Position numbers and translations under genes: made by a program. From the IMG/VR virus record IMGVR_UViG_3300035179_000042, positions 1 through 33,493 of that record: DNA of 33,493 bases. One strand, 5' to 3'. Shown piece after piece: positions 15,572 through 23,065 of this stretch. The DNA is from a virus. The notes under the pieces are model-generated. The model did not search any database and was not told where the DNA came from. It saw only the letters and a program-made list of their open reading frames with translations. Numbering within the stretch: position 1 is the stretch's first letter; each line of letters opens with the position of its first letter.

Positions 15572-16432
15572 AATAGACTCCTTTTCTCTTAATAGGTTAT
15601 TAACAATTTCAAACGCCTCCGATTGCGTATTTTTCAGAGCGCCAAAGACACAAATGCTGCCTTCCAATATGCACGCATTCTTTATGACCGTCCCGGGCCC
15701 TTTCAGCTTATTCCCGTTCACCTCGATAGTTTCATCGCCGTTGACAAATTCGATTTTGCTCCTGTCCGGGTCAAATCGCAACGATGCTTCAAAGGGAAAC
15801 CCCTCTGTCATCTGCGCCTTGATTTCCTCGGCTATCTTTGAGGATTTCAGGAAGTCACCCTCCATAATAAACTTCGGATCGAATTCCGCCGTGTCGCTGA
15901 CGGCTACTCGTTGACTGACATCGTGAATAAACAAAATCGGGTTTCTTTTCTTGGTCATTCTCATAGTCGAAAGTTCAAATGCCAGGTTGCCCCAATACCA
16001 GTGCTTGACTACCGAGCCATCATAAAGCGTCAGGCGGATTTTGTTTTTCTGTCCGTCTTCTCCTGCCGCTGCAAATTCGACCATCCCTGGCATATTGAAC
16101 ACGAACGGATTCTTGGCCGGATTGTCAAGATCCGCCGAAGGAATTGTCTGTTTCTCTTTTGCCTTTTTTGCCGGCTCAAATGAACCACCTCTGCTTTTAC
16201 AGTGTGCCCCTGCATCACTGGCCGTCCAGATTGTTTTAGAATATCTTAATGCCTGAAGTTCAGATTTGCCGGGTCCTCTAATGCCGTAATTGTGGTCGAT
16301 ACATTTTCCCTTATGTTTTTCCGCACATTTTTTGTAGGCATAATCAGGATAATTCGGTTCGGTCAATCTGCAAGAATGATAATTTTCATAAGGAAAAGAA
16401 TCAACGATTTCTTGATTACTTTCAGGTGACAT
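15089..16432 (-). CDS. prohead protease with C-terminal scaffold domain
   Basis: The product has 447 residues. Residues 1-100 include HSCRLTEPNY, KKCAEKHKGKC and SDAGAHCKSRGGSFEPA, a Cys-containing N-terminal domain also seen before phage protease domains. Residues about 110-265 form the protease: NPILFIHDVSQ with candidate His170, GFPFEASLRFDP with candidate Ser217, and NACILEGSICVFGA with Ser259, the usual form of phage maturation proteases. Residues 288-447 are helical, charged and Pro-rich (GNPPPPEKPED), as scaffolds are. The gene is between portal and decoration genes. The catalytic residues are chosen by pattern and not proven. Confidence 0.75.
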   Translation of the reverse strand: MSPESNQEIVDSFPYENYHSCRLTEPNYPDYAYKKCAEKHKGKCIDHNYGIRGPGKSELQALRYSKTIWTASDAGAHCKSRGGSFEPAKKAKEKQTIPSADLDNPAKNPFVFNMPGMVEFAAAGEDGQKNKIRLTLYDGSVVKHWYWGNLAFELSTMRMTKKRNPILFIHDVSQRVAVSDTAEFDPKFIMEGDFLKSSKIAEEIKAQMTEGFPFEASLRFDPDRSKIEFVNGDETIEVNGNKLKGPGTVIKNACILEGSICVFGALKNTQSEAFEIVNNLLREKESIMDEQTTLTLDTFAEQYPELHSQLVEKARQEGGKATMELFNRFVEKFGDDPVFCIEHFKKGGTLEQTTEIRIEKLKVDNQQLSEQLKKQAKTRIDPAAQEFSDQQNASGGTGNPPPPEKPEDKYTKEFNKSQEIQDEFGGPEGIRNYIAFRKAEDAGKVRG

Positions 16433-16434
16433 TT

Positions 16435-17931
16435 TTAATCTCCAATTTTTATCGGCTGCTTCTCGGGTTTTTTCGGCACGTTTTTCGTTGCCCGATAATT
16501 TTCCTCTCTATCCAGCTCGTCCGTCACATCCTTAAAATCCCTGCCCTGACTGGCGCATACCTCTGTCCGCGTGTTCGTGCCATTGAAAAATTCCTGTTCG
16601 TGCGCTTCCGACTCTCTAAATGGATCAACATAAGGCCATCGGCGGCAGAGCACTTCGTGGTGCAGGATTTTTTCATTATTCGTTTTAATTTGTTTTGAAT
16701 CAATTAACTGCTGAATTTTCCACCGCCAAACCCGTGAAACGAATGGTTTTATAACATCATCCTGCTGTGCCTGCCATTCCTCTTGTACCTTCTGATATGC
16801 AAGTCGGGCATTCATAAAGGTCGCGCCGGAAAAATCCATCGTAACCAGCATAAGGGGCATACATAGCGGCCTGGCTATGAACGTCAGCATCCGCAGGACA
16901 AACGGGTCGAATTGCGCATTCGGCCTGGCCTGGCCTATGCCGGTTGCTGTTTCGCCCGGCGCCCCGTAAATAACCTGGCCGGGTGACATCTTTTCGAGTC
17001 GATTGCCCTCCGCATCATAGCCGGTGCTGGAAATCCCTTTGGTATATGGCTGAGGCATATCGCTGTATTCCTGTGCTATGAACATCGAAAAGCAGGCGTT
17101 CACTTTAGCTGCCACAAATTCCGCATCGATATAATCACAGAGGGTATCTATAAAATTGATTGACGGCGTCAGGACCGGTTCGCCACGGGACTGACTGAAT
17201 CGCGCTGGATCGAACATCAAATGCACCTTGTCGGCAGGATAGTGTTTATAACTTCCTGTCTTGATATATCCATATTTGTCTGGTATGCCAATATAATAGC
17301 CGATTACTTCGCTTGTGATTTTGTTATAGGCAATTCCGTTTGTAATTTGGAAAAGCTGAAAATCCTGTATCCTTATTGGCGTCCCTATCTGATCGCCTTC
17401 TACCGCCTGCAGCTTGTCATTCAGAAATATGGCTGCCGCATCGCCATCTCGCCGATAAGCAAGGAAAAACTTTCTTAAAAATTGATTGAAATTAAATCTG
17501 CCCGTGACATCACAGGGCTTGTCAAGCATTTCTTCCTTCCACGCGGCTTCAAGTTCGTCATTGAGTTTATCGTCATCCGTTCTTCCCTGCACGGTAACAC
17601 CCGAACCAATGACACCGTTCCGCTCCAGCTTCAACAATCCATTGGCCAGAGGATTGTTGCGCGACATTTCGCGGCAGATTTCCCGCAATTTGTAAAGCGC
17701 ATCCTCCGTTAAGTGACTATCCCCCGTTCCGCCGAGGTCTTTTCTCTTTTTTCGCAATCGGGATTTGTCAATGGCATCATAACCGAACCGGTACATTTTT
17801 CTCTGGAACGCCTTGCGCGGCGATATTATTCCCACCAAATCATCGATTCTTTCGGATGCCCTTTTTGACCAGCTGCCATCCGGTTTTGTCTTTTCCAACA
17901 AAGAATCTTCTCTGGTCATCAAACCAACCAT
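16435..17931 (-). CDS. portal protein, lambda gpB family
   Basis: The product has 498 residues, the usual length of the lambda portal family. Recognisable features are the N-terminal RKAFQRKMYRFGYDAIDKSR, NNPLANGLLKLERNGVIGSG (helical core), DGDAAAIFLNDKLQAVEGDQI, HLMFDPARFSQSRGEPVLTPS (wing/stem boundary) and SGATFMNARLAYQKVQEEWQ. It forms the dodecameric ring at one head vertex through which DNA enters. It is encoded between the gpW-like connector and the protease/scaffold gene, the same order as in lambda. The C-terminal tail is charged. Confidence 0.88.
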   Translation of the reverse strand: MVGLMTREDSLLEKTKPDGSWSKRASERIDDLVGIISPRKAFQRKMYRFGYDAIDKSRLRKKRKDLGGTGDSHLTEDALYKLREICREMSRNNPLANGLLKLERNGVIGSGVTVQGRTDDDKLNDELEAAWKEEMLDKPCDVTGRFNFNQFLRKFFLAYRRDGDAAAIFLNDKLQAVEGDQIGTPIRIQDFQLFQITNGIAYNKITSEVIGYYIGIPDKYGYIKTGSYKHYPADKVHLMFDPARFSQSRGEPVLTPSINFIDTLCDYIDAEFVAAKVNACFSMFIAQEYSDMPQPYTKGISSTGYDAEGNRLEKMSPGQVIYGAPGETATGIGQARPNAQFDPFVLRMLTFIARPLCMPLMLVTMDFSGATFMNARLAYQKVQEEWQAQQDDVIKPFVSRVWRWKIQQLIDSKQIKTNNEKILHHEVLCRRWPYVDPFRESEAHEQEFFNGTNTRTEVCASQGRDFKDVTDELDREENYRATKNVPKKPEKQPIKIGD

Positions 17932-17932
17932 A

Positions 17933-18127
17933 TCACATTTCCGCTACTGTCCGACCGTGTGATAGCTCATTATTTACTCGACGCTGTAATTGATTTTCCA
18001 GCGCTATCAAGGCGTTCAAATTTGCCCGCGTATATGTCCTGTCACCAATACTAATACTCTGAGCGCCATCGAGTATCGCATCAATGGCATTTTGAACCTT
18101 TAATAGTCTTTCTGCCAGCGTTGTCAT
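17933..18127 (-). CDS. gpW-like head-tail joining protein
   Basis: From an ATG at 18127 the product is 64 residues, MTTLAERLLKVQNAIDAILD followed by a short beta hairpin (SISIGDRTYTRA) and a second helix (ALENQLQRRVN). This helix-hairpin-helix layout and length match the lambda gpW/DUF6148-type connectors. A TTG at 18163 would extend it by 12 residues but has a poorer composition. Its TGA precedes the portal start by two bases. In lambda, W likewise precedes the portal gene B. Confidence 0.7.
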   Translation of the reverse strand: MTTLAERLLKVQNAIDAILDGAQSISIGDRTYTRANLNALIALENQLQRRVNNELSHGRTVAEM

Positions 18128-18222
18128 ATTCAGATTATTTCGGCAATCAAAGGATTGTGTCAAGGATTTTTACAGGAAAAATCGTGAATTTAGGCAAAAA
18201 GGGCTACCCGTAGCCCAAAATT

Positions 18223-18498
18223 TTATTCTATTTTGTCAATATTTGTTTTTTCAATGGTTTCTTTTGTGCGGATTTTCCTGCCGCAATTCTCACAAATCCT
18301 ATACCGTCTTATCCATCCCCATAATGGAATCGTCTTGACGGTCTCAAAATTCTGATGACCACACTTTGGACAAATCAGCCCTTTTTTTGTCGGCTTTTTA
18401 TCGTCTGTTTCCTCCTGTTTGTCATTCGCCTTTGGCCTCCGAGGCTTGCCGTTGCCCAGTCCCAAATCCGGCAGGTTATTGAGAAATCCGTTTTTCAT
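18223..18498 (-). CDS. small zinc-ribbon protein
   Basis: The product has 91 residues. A Lys/Asp-rich linker at residues about 15-38 leads to one zinc ribbon (ICPKCGHQNFETVKT … RICENCGRKI). The N-terminus MKNGFLNNLPDLGLG nearly repeats the C-terminus of the terminase encoded just before it (GFLDNLPEL). It starts two bases past the terminase stop with no strong ribosome site, so translation is probably coupled. It may bind nucleic acid or a packaging partner; the shared motif is discussed in the findings. Confidence 0.6.
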   Translation of the reverse strand: MKNGFLNNLPDLGLGNGKPRRPKANDKQEETDDKKPTKKGLICPKCGHQNFETVKTIPLWGWIRRYRICENCGRKIRTKETIEKTNIDKIE

Positions 18499-18500
18499 AT

Positions 18501-20510
18501 TTACAATTCCGGCAAATTATCCAGGAACCCTTTGCCCTCAGGCTTTTCTCTTACCATCAATTTTACCGGTTTTGCCCTTATCAATGCCGCCGGTATCGGC
18601 TTGCCGGCTTGTTCTTGTGGCGCTCGCATATATTGCACCCGCTTATAGAAGGCCGCTGCCGCCGCGTTGACCGCCGTGTCGAGAAAATGCACCTGCGCCC
18701 CGTGAGTGGCGGGCCGCCATTGCCAGGTTATTTGTCCATATCTGCCGCGAATCCTTGTCTTGCGCTCATTCGTGAATTCACGGAAATAATAGTCTGGAAT
18801 CTCGGCAAAATATTCCGTTGAGCCAGGAGTCCCGGCGGCGCGTGATGCCCAGTTATGAACCTTGTCCTTGAAAAATGAAACATCCAAAAGCGCAAGTTGT
18901 ATGCCACGAAACTTTGCTTTTCTTTCGGCTGTTATTTTTTCCAAACTCGATATAGTAAGCGGGCCCCCTCTTTGCTGTCTGCCAGGCAATCCTTTTGTCG
19001 GCATACAAAGCGGAAAATACCGCCGACAGAATTCATAGACCTCATCCGGCTTGAAACCGGAATCAATAAATAGTTGTATGACTGCAAGTTCCGGCTCTTT
19101 TCTGTCGGGATTCGCCCAGGGAAATGAGTGCAGCAGGATTTCGTCTTCAAGCTCCTGCCAGGAATAGACCGAGCCGCAGCTTATGACATAATTTCTCTCC
19201 CCATATCCGAATCCGCGAACTTCAAAGTCGATGCGAACTTGTCCGCGAATATCCTCGTGATAATCGGCACCGCCAACAAGTATCTTGCACCAGTCGGGAA
19301 CAGTTCCACGTGAGAATGTCCCAATGTTTTTTCTCAATCCTTCCGCCGCGACTTCGACCATTGTCTCGGCATACGGCTCGGCAAGAATGGCATTCATAAA
19401 ATCCAGAAGTTTGCCTACTGCCACTCCCTCCTCCGTATTGGCCTCGAACCATTCGGCCATAACCTCCGTCCACGATACCCAGGGACTTATCAGGGCATTG
19501 TATTGAAAGCCGATATGCCGTTTGTTGTAGTTGAATTCTCTTTTGATATTCATAATGCTGGCGTGCTCTTTTTTTGCCAGTTTCAGGATTTCATTTGCAA
19601 ACTTGTCTGGCAGCCATTCACCCCTTGCGACAAGTCCGTCCTTTTCGGTTTCGTCAATCTTGCCCCTGCAAAACTTACATTCATACCAAACACAACCGGG
19701 CGTGTTTTTGATTACATCGGGTTCCCGCAATTCCTTTGCAATTCTTAATCGCGGCTCCCTGCTATCCGGTTCATTGAAAATCCAGACCTGATATTCTCCG
19801 CAATGGGGGCAGGGAATGTAATAGTGATGCTTAGAGCTTCTTTTGAATTTTGTCCAGATGTTGCCATCTGTTGTGGTGGGCGTCGATGTTTGAACGATTT
19901 TCCTGTCCCAAAATGTTATCGTCCGCTTCTCCGCCAAGTCAATCGGGGACGCCTCCTTGCCAACAAATTGCGGATACTTGTCAATCTCATCCAGCCACAG
20001 ATAGCGGATGGGTTTCGTTCCCAGGCCGGCGGGCGAATTGGCTCCGGAAAAATACACTGTCATTCGTGAGAACCTGAACTCAAAACCTGTCAAGTCCCAT
20101 ATCCGTCCAGTGGTCTGTCTTTTCAGCTCCGGCGAGGCATCGACCATTGTTTTCAGGCGTCCCGCCATATATCCGCAATCCTCCTCGTGGCGGGGCATCA
20201 CCATCAGGCCGGGCCCGGGGTCTTCACAAATACTGTAACCCATTGTATTAAGCAGCGCCTCCGTTCCGCCCGATTGCGGGGACTTTACAATGGTGATTAT
20301 TTCTGTTTCAGGGTCGCAGAAGGAATCCATTATCCCCCGTAGATAGGGCGTCCGGCTTGTCCGCCACTGGCCCGGCTCCGCCGTTCCAGATTCCAGTATC
20401 CGATGCTTGTCCGCCCATTCAGATACTGTCAATTTCGCAGGCAGAGACCACGCCTGCCGCTCAGTATTTGTCCATATTTTTTTTTTCGTATTACGTTTTA
20501 ACTGAAGCAA
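18501..20510 (-). CDS. terL: terminase large subunit, GpA family
   Basis: The product is about 669 residues. It contains the GpA-type N-terminal LPAKLTVSEWADKHRILES, a P-loop-like KSPQSGGTEAL (about residue 80) and a Walker B-like LWLDEIDKYP (about residue 175). Later come DKFANEILKLAKKEH and a nuclease-domain-like region VGGADYHEDIRGQVRIDFEV. It packages DNA into proheads using ATP and cuts concatemers. The likely start is TTG at 20510, which has GAGG upstream; a TTG at 20522 is also open. No in-frame ATG exists near the N-terminus. It overlaps the end of the upstream 176-aa gene. Confidence 0.9.
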   Translation of the reverse strand: MLQLKRNTKKKIWTNTERQAWSLPAKLTVSEWADKHRILESGTAEPGQWRTSRTPYLRGIMDSFCDPETEIITIVKSPQSGGTEALLNTMGYSICEDPGPGLMVMPRHEEDCGYMAGRLKTMVDASPELKRQTTGRIWDLTGFEFRFSRMTVYFSGANSPAGLGTKPIRYLWLDEIDKYPQFVGKEASPIDLAEKRTITFWDRKIVQTSTPTTTDGNIWTKFKRSSKHHYYIPCPHCGEYQVWIFNEPDSREPRLRIAKELREPDVIKNTPGCVWYECKFCRGKIDETEKDGLVARGEWLPDKFANEILKLAKKEHASIMNIKREFNYNKRHIGFQYNALISPWVSWTEVMAEWFEANTEEGVAVGKLLDFMNAILAEPYAETMVEVAAEGLRKNIGTFSRGTVPDWCKILVGGADYHEDIRGQVRIDFEVRGFGYGERNYVISCGSVYSWQELEDEILLHSFPWANPDRKEPELAVIQLFIDSGFKPDEVYEFCRRYFPLCMPTKGLPGRQQRGGPLTISSLEKITAERKAKFRGIQLALLDVSFFKDKVHNWASRAAGTPGSTEYFAEIPDYYFREFTNERKTRIRGRYGQITWQWRPATHGAQVHFLDTAVNAAAAAFYKRVQYMRAPQEQAGKPIPAALIRAKPVKLMVREKPEGKGFLDNLPEL

Positions 20511-21021
20511 TAAACGCCTCAAGTAATTTTTGCTGGTCGAACTTGCCGGTAGCGCCTCTTATCGCAAGCTGTTTCGTGGTTTTATTTTCACTTACAACAA
20601 CAACCACGGATAATTGCGCCTGCCTTGCGAAAAAAAGCATTTTCATATCCTCTGGAATTTTTCCTATCTCAACTTGCGCCCCTCTCTTCAAGGCTTTTTT
20701 TGAGCAATGCCTTATCCGCTCCATATCTGCCGGCAGACTTTCGACAATTTCGTTTGAGTCAAGGCATTTTATCGCATACGCCTTTGGTATTCTCATCCAG
20801 ACAAGGCCGTAATCCCGCAAGGTTCGCCTTATGGCAGTTTGAAGGTTAGCATAGCCCTTTTCGCCGACCTTTGTATTCCTGCCGCAAATGCCTGTCAGCT
20901 CCTCATCGGTGACAATGTCCCCAATTTTACCCGTCTTTAGTTTTTCCATCAGTTTTGCGGATGCCGGTGACAGTCCGTGCTCAAACGGAAACGCTTTGCT
21001 TTCTGTTTTTTCATCGTTCAT
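20491..21021 (-). CDS. hypothetical DNA-associated protein
   Basis: The product has 176 residues from an ATG with GAAGGGA upstream. Residues 10-80 look like a winged-helix or HTH segment (GLSPASAKLMEKLKTGKIG, VTDEELTGICGRN, YANLQTAIRRTLRDYGLVW). The rest is mixed alpha/beta (MKMLFFARQAQLSVVVVVSE). It lies between the terminase large subunit and the first AACNN array, which precedes its start by about 30 bases. It may be a DNA-binding accessory of packaging. I do not recognise a named family. Confidence 0.6.
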   Translation of the reverse strand: MNDEKTESKAFPFEHGLSPASAKLMEKLKTGKIGDIVTDEELTGICGRNTKVGEKGYANLQTAIRRTLRDYGLVWMRIPKAYAIKCLDSNEIVESLPADMERIRHCSKKALKRGAQVEIGKIPEDMKMLFFARQAQLSVVVVVSENKTTKQLAIRGATGKFDQQKLLEAFIASVKT

Positions 21022-21049
21022 TTTTATTTCCCTTCAAAAATTCTAATTT

Positions 21050-21133
21050 AACTTAACATCAAAAACTTAACTTAACTTAACTTAACAAAACTAAATCTAA
21101 CCAAACGCAACGCAACCAAACGTAACGCAACGC
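21050..21133 (+). repeat. AACNN pentamer array A
   Basis: Two pentamers (AACTT, AACAT), the four-base break CAAA, and then 14 in-phase pentamers from 21064 to 21133. The variable pairs are TT, TT, TT, TT, AA, TA, (AATCT, the only exception), CA, GC, GC, CA, GT, GC and GC. It sits in the leader of the 176-aa gene upstream of the terminase large subunit gene. On the transcribed strand the fixed triplet reads GUU. It is followed by ATTTATTTCG. Confidence 0.9.
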
Positions 21134-21151
21134 ATTTATTTCGTTTGCCTC

Positions 21152-21210
21152 AACATCAAAAACTTAACTTAACTCAACATAACGCAACCGAACCAAACCT
21201 AACGTAACGG
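21152..21210 (+). repeat. AACNN pentamer array B
   Basis: The AACATCAAA lead is identical to that of array A, followed by ten in-phase AACNN pentamers from 21161 to 21210. The variable pairs are TT, TT, TC, AT, GC, CG, CA, CT, GT and GG. It is followed by AATATATTTATTTC, again like array A. It lies just downstream of the 188-aa gene's stop. Arrays A and B therefore look like a tandem duplication of lead, array and tail. Confidence 0.9.
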
Positions 21211-21217
21211 AATATAT

Positions 21218-21784
21218 TTATTTCATTACCTTAAAGTTCACAATTTCAAACTTGCCGAATAACCCATTATTGCCGACCCTTAATGTCAACAATCCCACCA
21301 GTTGTCCTGCGTGGACAAGATATTCTTTGACCTTGTCCGGCTTGTCCTCCAAAAGCGGGTCTGTCAAAAGTATCGTAGTCGTCCCCTGCCATTCGGGAAG
21401 CAGAGGAAAATTTCGCCAGACTCTTGGTCCATTAGGAGTTTTAGGATTAGAGGGAAGAAATAGCCGTAATTTTTGTATCTTATTCTTTGCCTCTTTACCC
21501 AGATAAATCGGTTCTGCCACAATAACTCCGGCCATAAAATGTTTTGTATAAGTTGCCTTTGCTTTTCCTGGAACTGATTGCTGAAGATACTTCGCCGAAT
21601 TTACAAGAGCTTTCTTCAAAGCAAAGGACGGAATGAATACTCCATTTTTGTCTTCGTGCAACTTCTGCATCCACGTCCGCTCCTCAAACGCCTCCCCTGA
21701 TTCGCCAGTAATTTTTTCCTCAAAAACCGGTTGGCCAAAAACCAATCCTGTCAAACTTTTCAATTCCACTATTACAGTTTTCAT
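21218..21784 (-). CDS. unrecognised 188-aa protein between pentamer arrays
   Basis: The product starts MKTVIVELKSLTGLVFGQPV, with AAAGGAAG upstream. It contains AFEERTWMQKLHEDKNGVFI, then IPSFALKKALVNSAKYLQQ, a KATYTKHFMAGVIV strand region, a central part with LPSNPKTPNGPRVWRNFP, and C-terminal LVGLLTLRVGNNGLFGKFEI. The pattern FIP-S-x-K-xx-L near the first third and a Gly-rich final strand faintly recall Cas7/RAMP-type RNA-binding proteins, but I cannot confirm this. Its leader is array C, and arrays A and B follow its stop, so it is a candidate binder of those arrays. Phage homologues of this form exist as uncharacterised proteins. Function is not known. Confidence 0.6.
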   Translation of the reverse strand: MKTVIVELKSLTGLVFGQPVFEEKITGESGEAFEERTWMQKLHEDKNGVFIPSFALKKALVNSAKYLQQSVPGKAKATYTKHFMAGVIVAEPIYLGKEAKNKIQKLRLFLPSNPKTPNGPRVWRNFPLLPEWQGTTTILLTDPLLEDKPDKVKEYLVHAGQLVGLLTLRVGNNGLFGKFEIVNFKVMK

Positions 21785-21805
21785 AACACACTTCCTTTCT
21801 CTAAA

Positions 21806-21890
21806 AACTTAACTTAACGCAACGTAACGTAACTTAACCCAACTCAACGTAACTAAACGGAACAAAACTGAACTCAACATAACATAACAT
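21806..21890 (+). repeat. AACNN pentamer array C, 17 perfect units
   Basis: Seventeen consecutive pentamers, each beginning AAC, run without a phase break. The variable pairs are TT, TT, GC, GT, GT, TT, CC, TC, GT, TA, GG, AA, TG, TC, AT, AT and AT. It fills almost the whole 112-base gap between the small-terminase stop (21897) and the 188-aa gene start (21784). It would lie in the 5' leader of that gene's message, where it reads GUU with two-base spacers. Confidence 0.92.
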
Positions 21891-21896
21891 AGATTT

Positions 21897-22523
21897 TCAA
21901 TTTCTCGCAAACTCTTCGATTATTTCCCTTATTTTTATATCTATTGCCTTCTGAATGCCACTCGGATTGCCCCCCAGTTTCGACAGTCGCAATGCCAGAT
22001 TCCGGCCAAGCCCACGAAACGCCCGCTTCACCGCTAATATGCGGGCAACCCGCCCCGCCTCAATTTCGGCGCTTTCGATAAGTTCACCCCGCTTTATCCG
22101 CAATTCGATATTCGCAAGTTCCGATTTTGTCTCCTTTAGGTCGGCCTCGGCTTTTAGAAATCGCTGTCTGTTTTCATTCGGCGTCCGGCTTTCATTGTTT
22201 TTGAAAAAATCCAGAATGCCTTTGATGTAATATCCTTCCGCCGAAGTCGGCATACCATTGCTGAGCCATCGGCGAATTGTGCGCGTATTGACATCGGCAT
22301 AATCAGCCGCCTGCCGTTGGGTCTTGAGGAGCTGCTCAACATTAACATCGGCCTGCTTCGGCGATGCTACTTTTCCGTCAAACTCGGCAAGCTCGTCTAT
22401 CTCCGATTTTGACAATGATTTGCCCACTTTCATTTTTTCTATTAAGTGGGCATATCGCTGCCTCTGTGTGATTCCGACGACATCAACTTTGGGTTTTGGC
22501 TTATCAGGTTTTTGCTTTTTCAT
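21897..22523 (-). CDS. terminase small subunit, Nu1-like
   Basis: The product has 208 residues. The N-terminal 65 residues are basic and charged. Residues about 60-100 form a winged-helix/HTH (VEQLLKTQRQAADYADVNTRTIRRWL, then GMPTSAEGYYIKGILDFF). Then comes a long helical region (ADLKETKSELANIELRIKRGEL) with ESAEIEAGRVARILAVKRAFRG and a C-terminal helix. This is the organisation of the lambda Nu1 family: DNA recognition at the N-terminus and subunit contact at the C-terminus. It is separated from the large subunit gene by two genes and three repeat arrays, which is unusual. Confidence 0.75.
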   Translation of the reverse strand: MKKQKPDKPKPKVDVVGITQRQRYAHLIEKMKVGKSLSKSEIDELAEFDGKVASPKQADVNVEQLLKTQRQAADYADVNTRTIRRWLSNGMPTSAEGYYIKGILDFFKNNESRTPNENRQRFLKAEADLKETKSELANIELRIKRGELIESAEIEAGRVARILAVKRAFRGLGRNLALRLSKLGGNPSGIQKAIDIKIREIIEEFARN

Positions 22524-22526
22524 CGT

Positions 22527-22691
22527 TCAATCAATTCCCCCAGAAATTAAATTAAGGGCTATGAAAATCAATGTCAAAAATATCAAAATTCTCGTTGCCC
22601 ACCGCAAGTCCACAGAGGCATTGTCAAACATCCTATCCACAAACCAGGACAACATTACCAGCACAAACAGAATTCCAGCGATTATGAGCAT
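22527..22691 (-). CDS. small two-helix membrane protein, holin candidate
   Basis: From an ATG at 22691 overlapping the upstream stop as TGATG, the product is 54 residues; an upstream in-frame GTG at 22709 is also possible. It has two hydrophobic segments (LIIAGILFVLVMLSWFV and ILIFLTLIFIALNLI) joined by a short charged loop (DRMFDNASVDLRW). Size and topology fit a class II holin, but other phage membrane proteins look similar. A second membrane gene is adjacent. The call is by topology only. Confidence 0.5.
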   Translation of the reverse strand: MLIIAGILFVLVMLSWFVDRMFDNASVDLRWATRILIFLTLIFIALNLISGGID

Positions 22692-22912
22692 CACTTTCCC
22701 TTTCGCCACTTTATCAATCCCTCAATGGCCAAAACCCAAAATACAATGTCCCTTGCCAGCAGGGAATATATCCCGCAGTTAAAGTGTATGACTCCCGATA
22801 GGCCGTTGCTCAACAGCCAGAAATAAAAGCAGGCCACCATTTTGCGGTTGTTGCAAATCACTCCGGTCACGGCAAGGATTGTTGCGATAATCCCTAAAAT
22901 CTCATTGAGCAT
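22691..22912 (-). CDS. small multi-helix membrane protein
   Basis: The product has 73 residues, with a strong AAGGGGA before the ATG. It has two or three hydrophobic segments (LGIIATILAVTGVICN, ACFYFWLLSNGLSGVIHF, LLARDIVFWVLAIEG) and ends in a basic tail KWRKGK. It resembles half of a PnuC or SWEET-like bundle, a type often found in phage genomes. It may serve as a holin partner or an envelope-modifying protein. The function is not certain. Confidence 0.55.
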   Translation of the reverse strand: MLNEILGIIATILAVTGVICNNRKMVACFYFWLLSNGLSGVIHFNCGIYSLLARDIVFWVLAIEGLIKWRKGK

Positions 22913-23065
22913 CTATTTCCCCTTAAGAAGTTTCGCCTTTTTGTGCGTAAAATCCTCCCAGCGTTTTACTGCAACATCCACATAAATTGGCTCTATTCCC
23001 ATACCAAAAGTTGCCAATGATATAATGGGATGTGATTTCCAATACAACCAATAATTTCTAACCAT
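22913..23065 (-). CDS. small hypothetical protein, 50 aa
   Basis: An open frame runs from an ATG at 23065, overlapping the end of the zinc-ribbon gene, to a TAG at 22913, immediately before the next gene's ATG. The protein starts MVRNYWLYWKSHPIISLATF and ends in a basic helix (RWEDFTHKKAKLLKGK). The frame fills the gap exactly, and its last codons carry the ribosome site of the next gene, which supports coding. No function is recognised. Confidence 0.5.
   Translation of the reverse strand: MVRNYWLYWKSHPIISLATFGMGIEPIYVDVAVKRWEDFTHKKAKLLKGK

Noticed and set aside
20477-20486. A10 run near the large-terminase start as a frameshift site
   Set aside because: It is only about 10 codons into the gene, and no upstream frame needs joining, so a shift would serve no clear end.
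21050-21890. CRISPR-like array
   Set aside because: The period is five bases with no spacers of CRISPR size and no Cas genes; the form is a degenerate pentamer.
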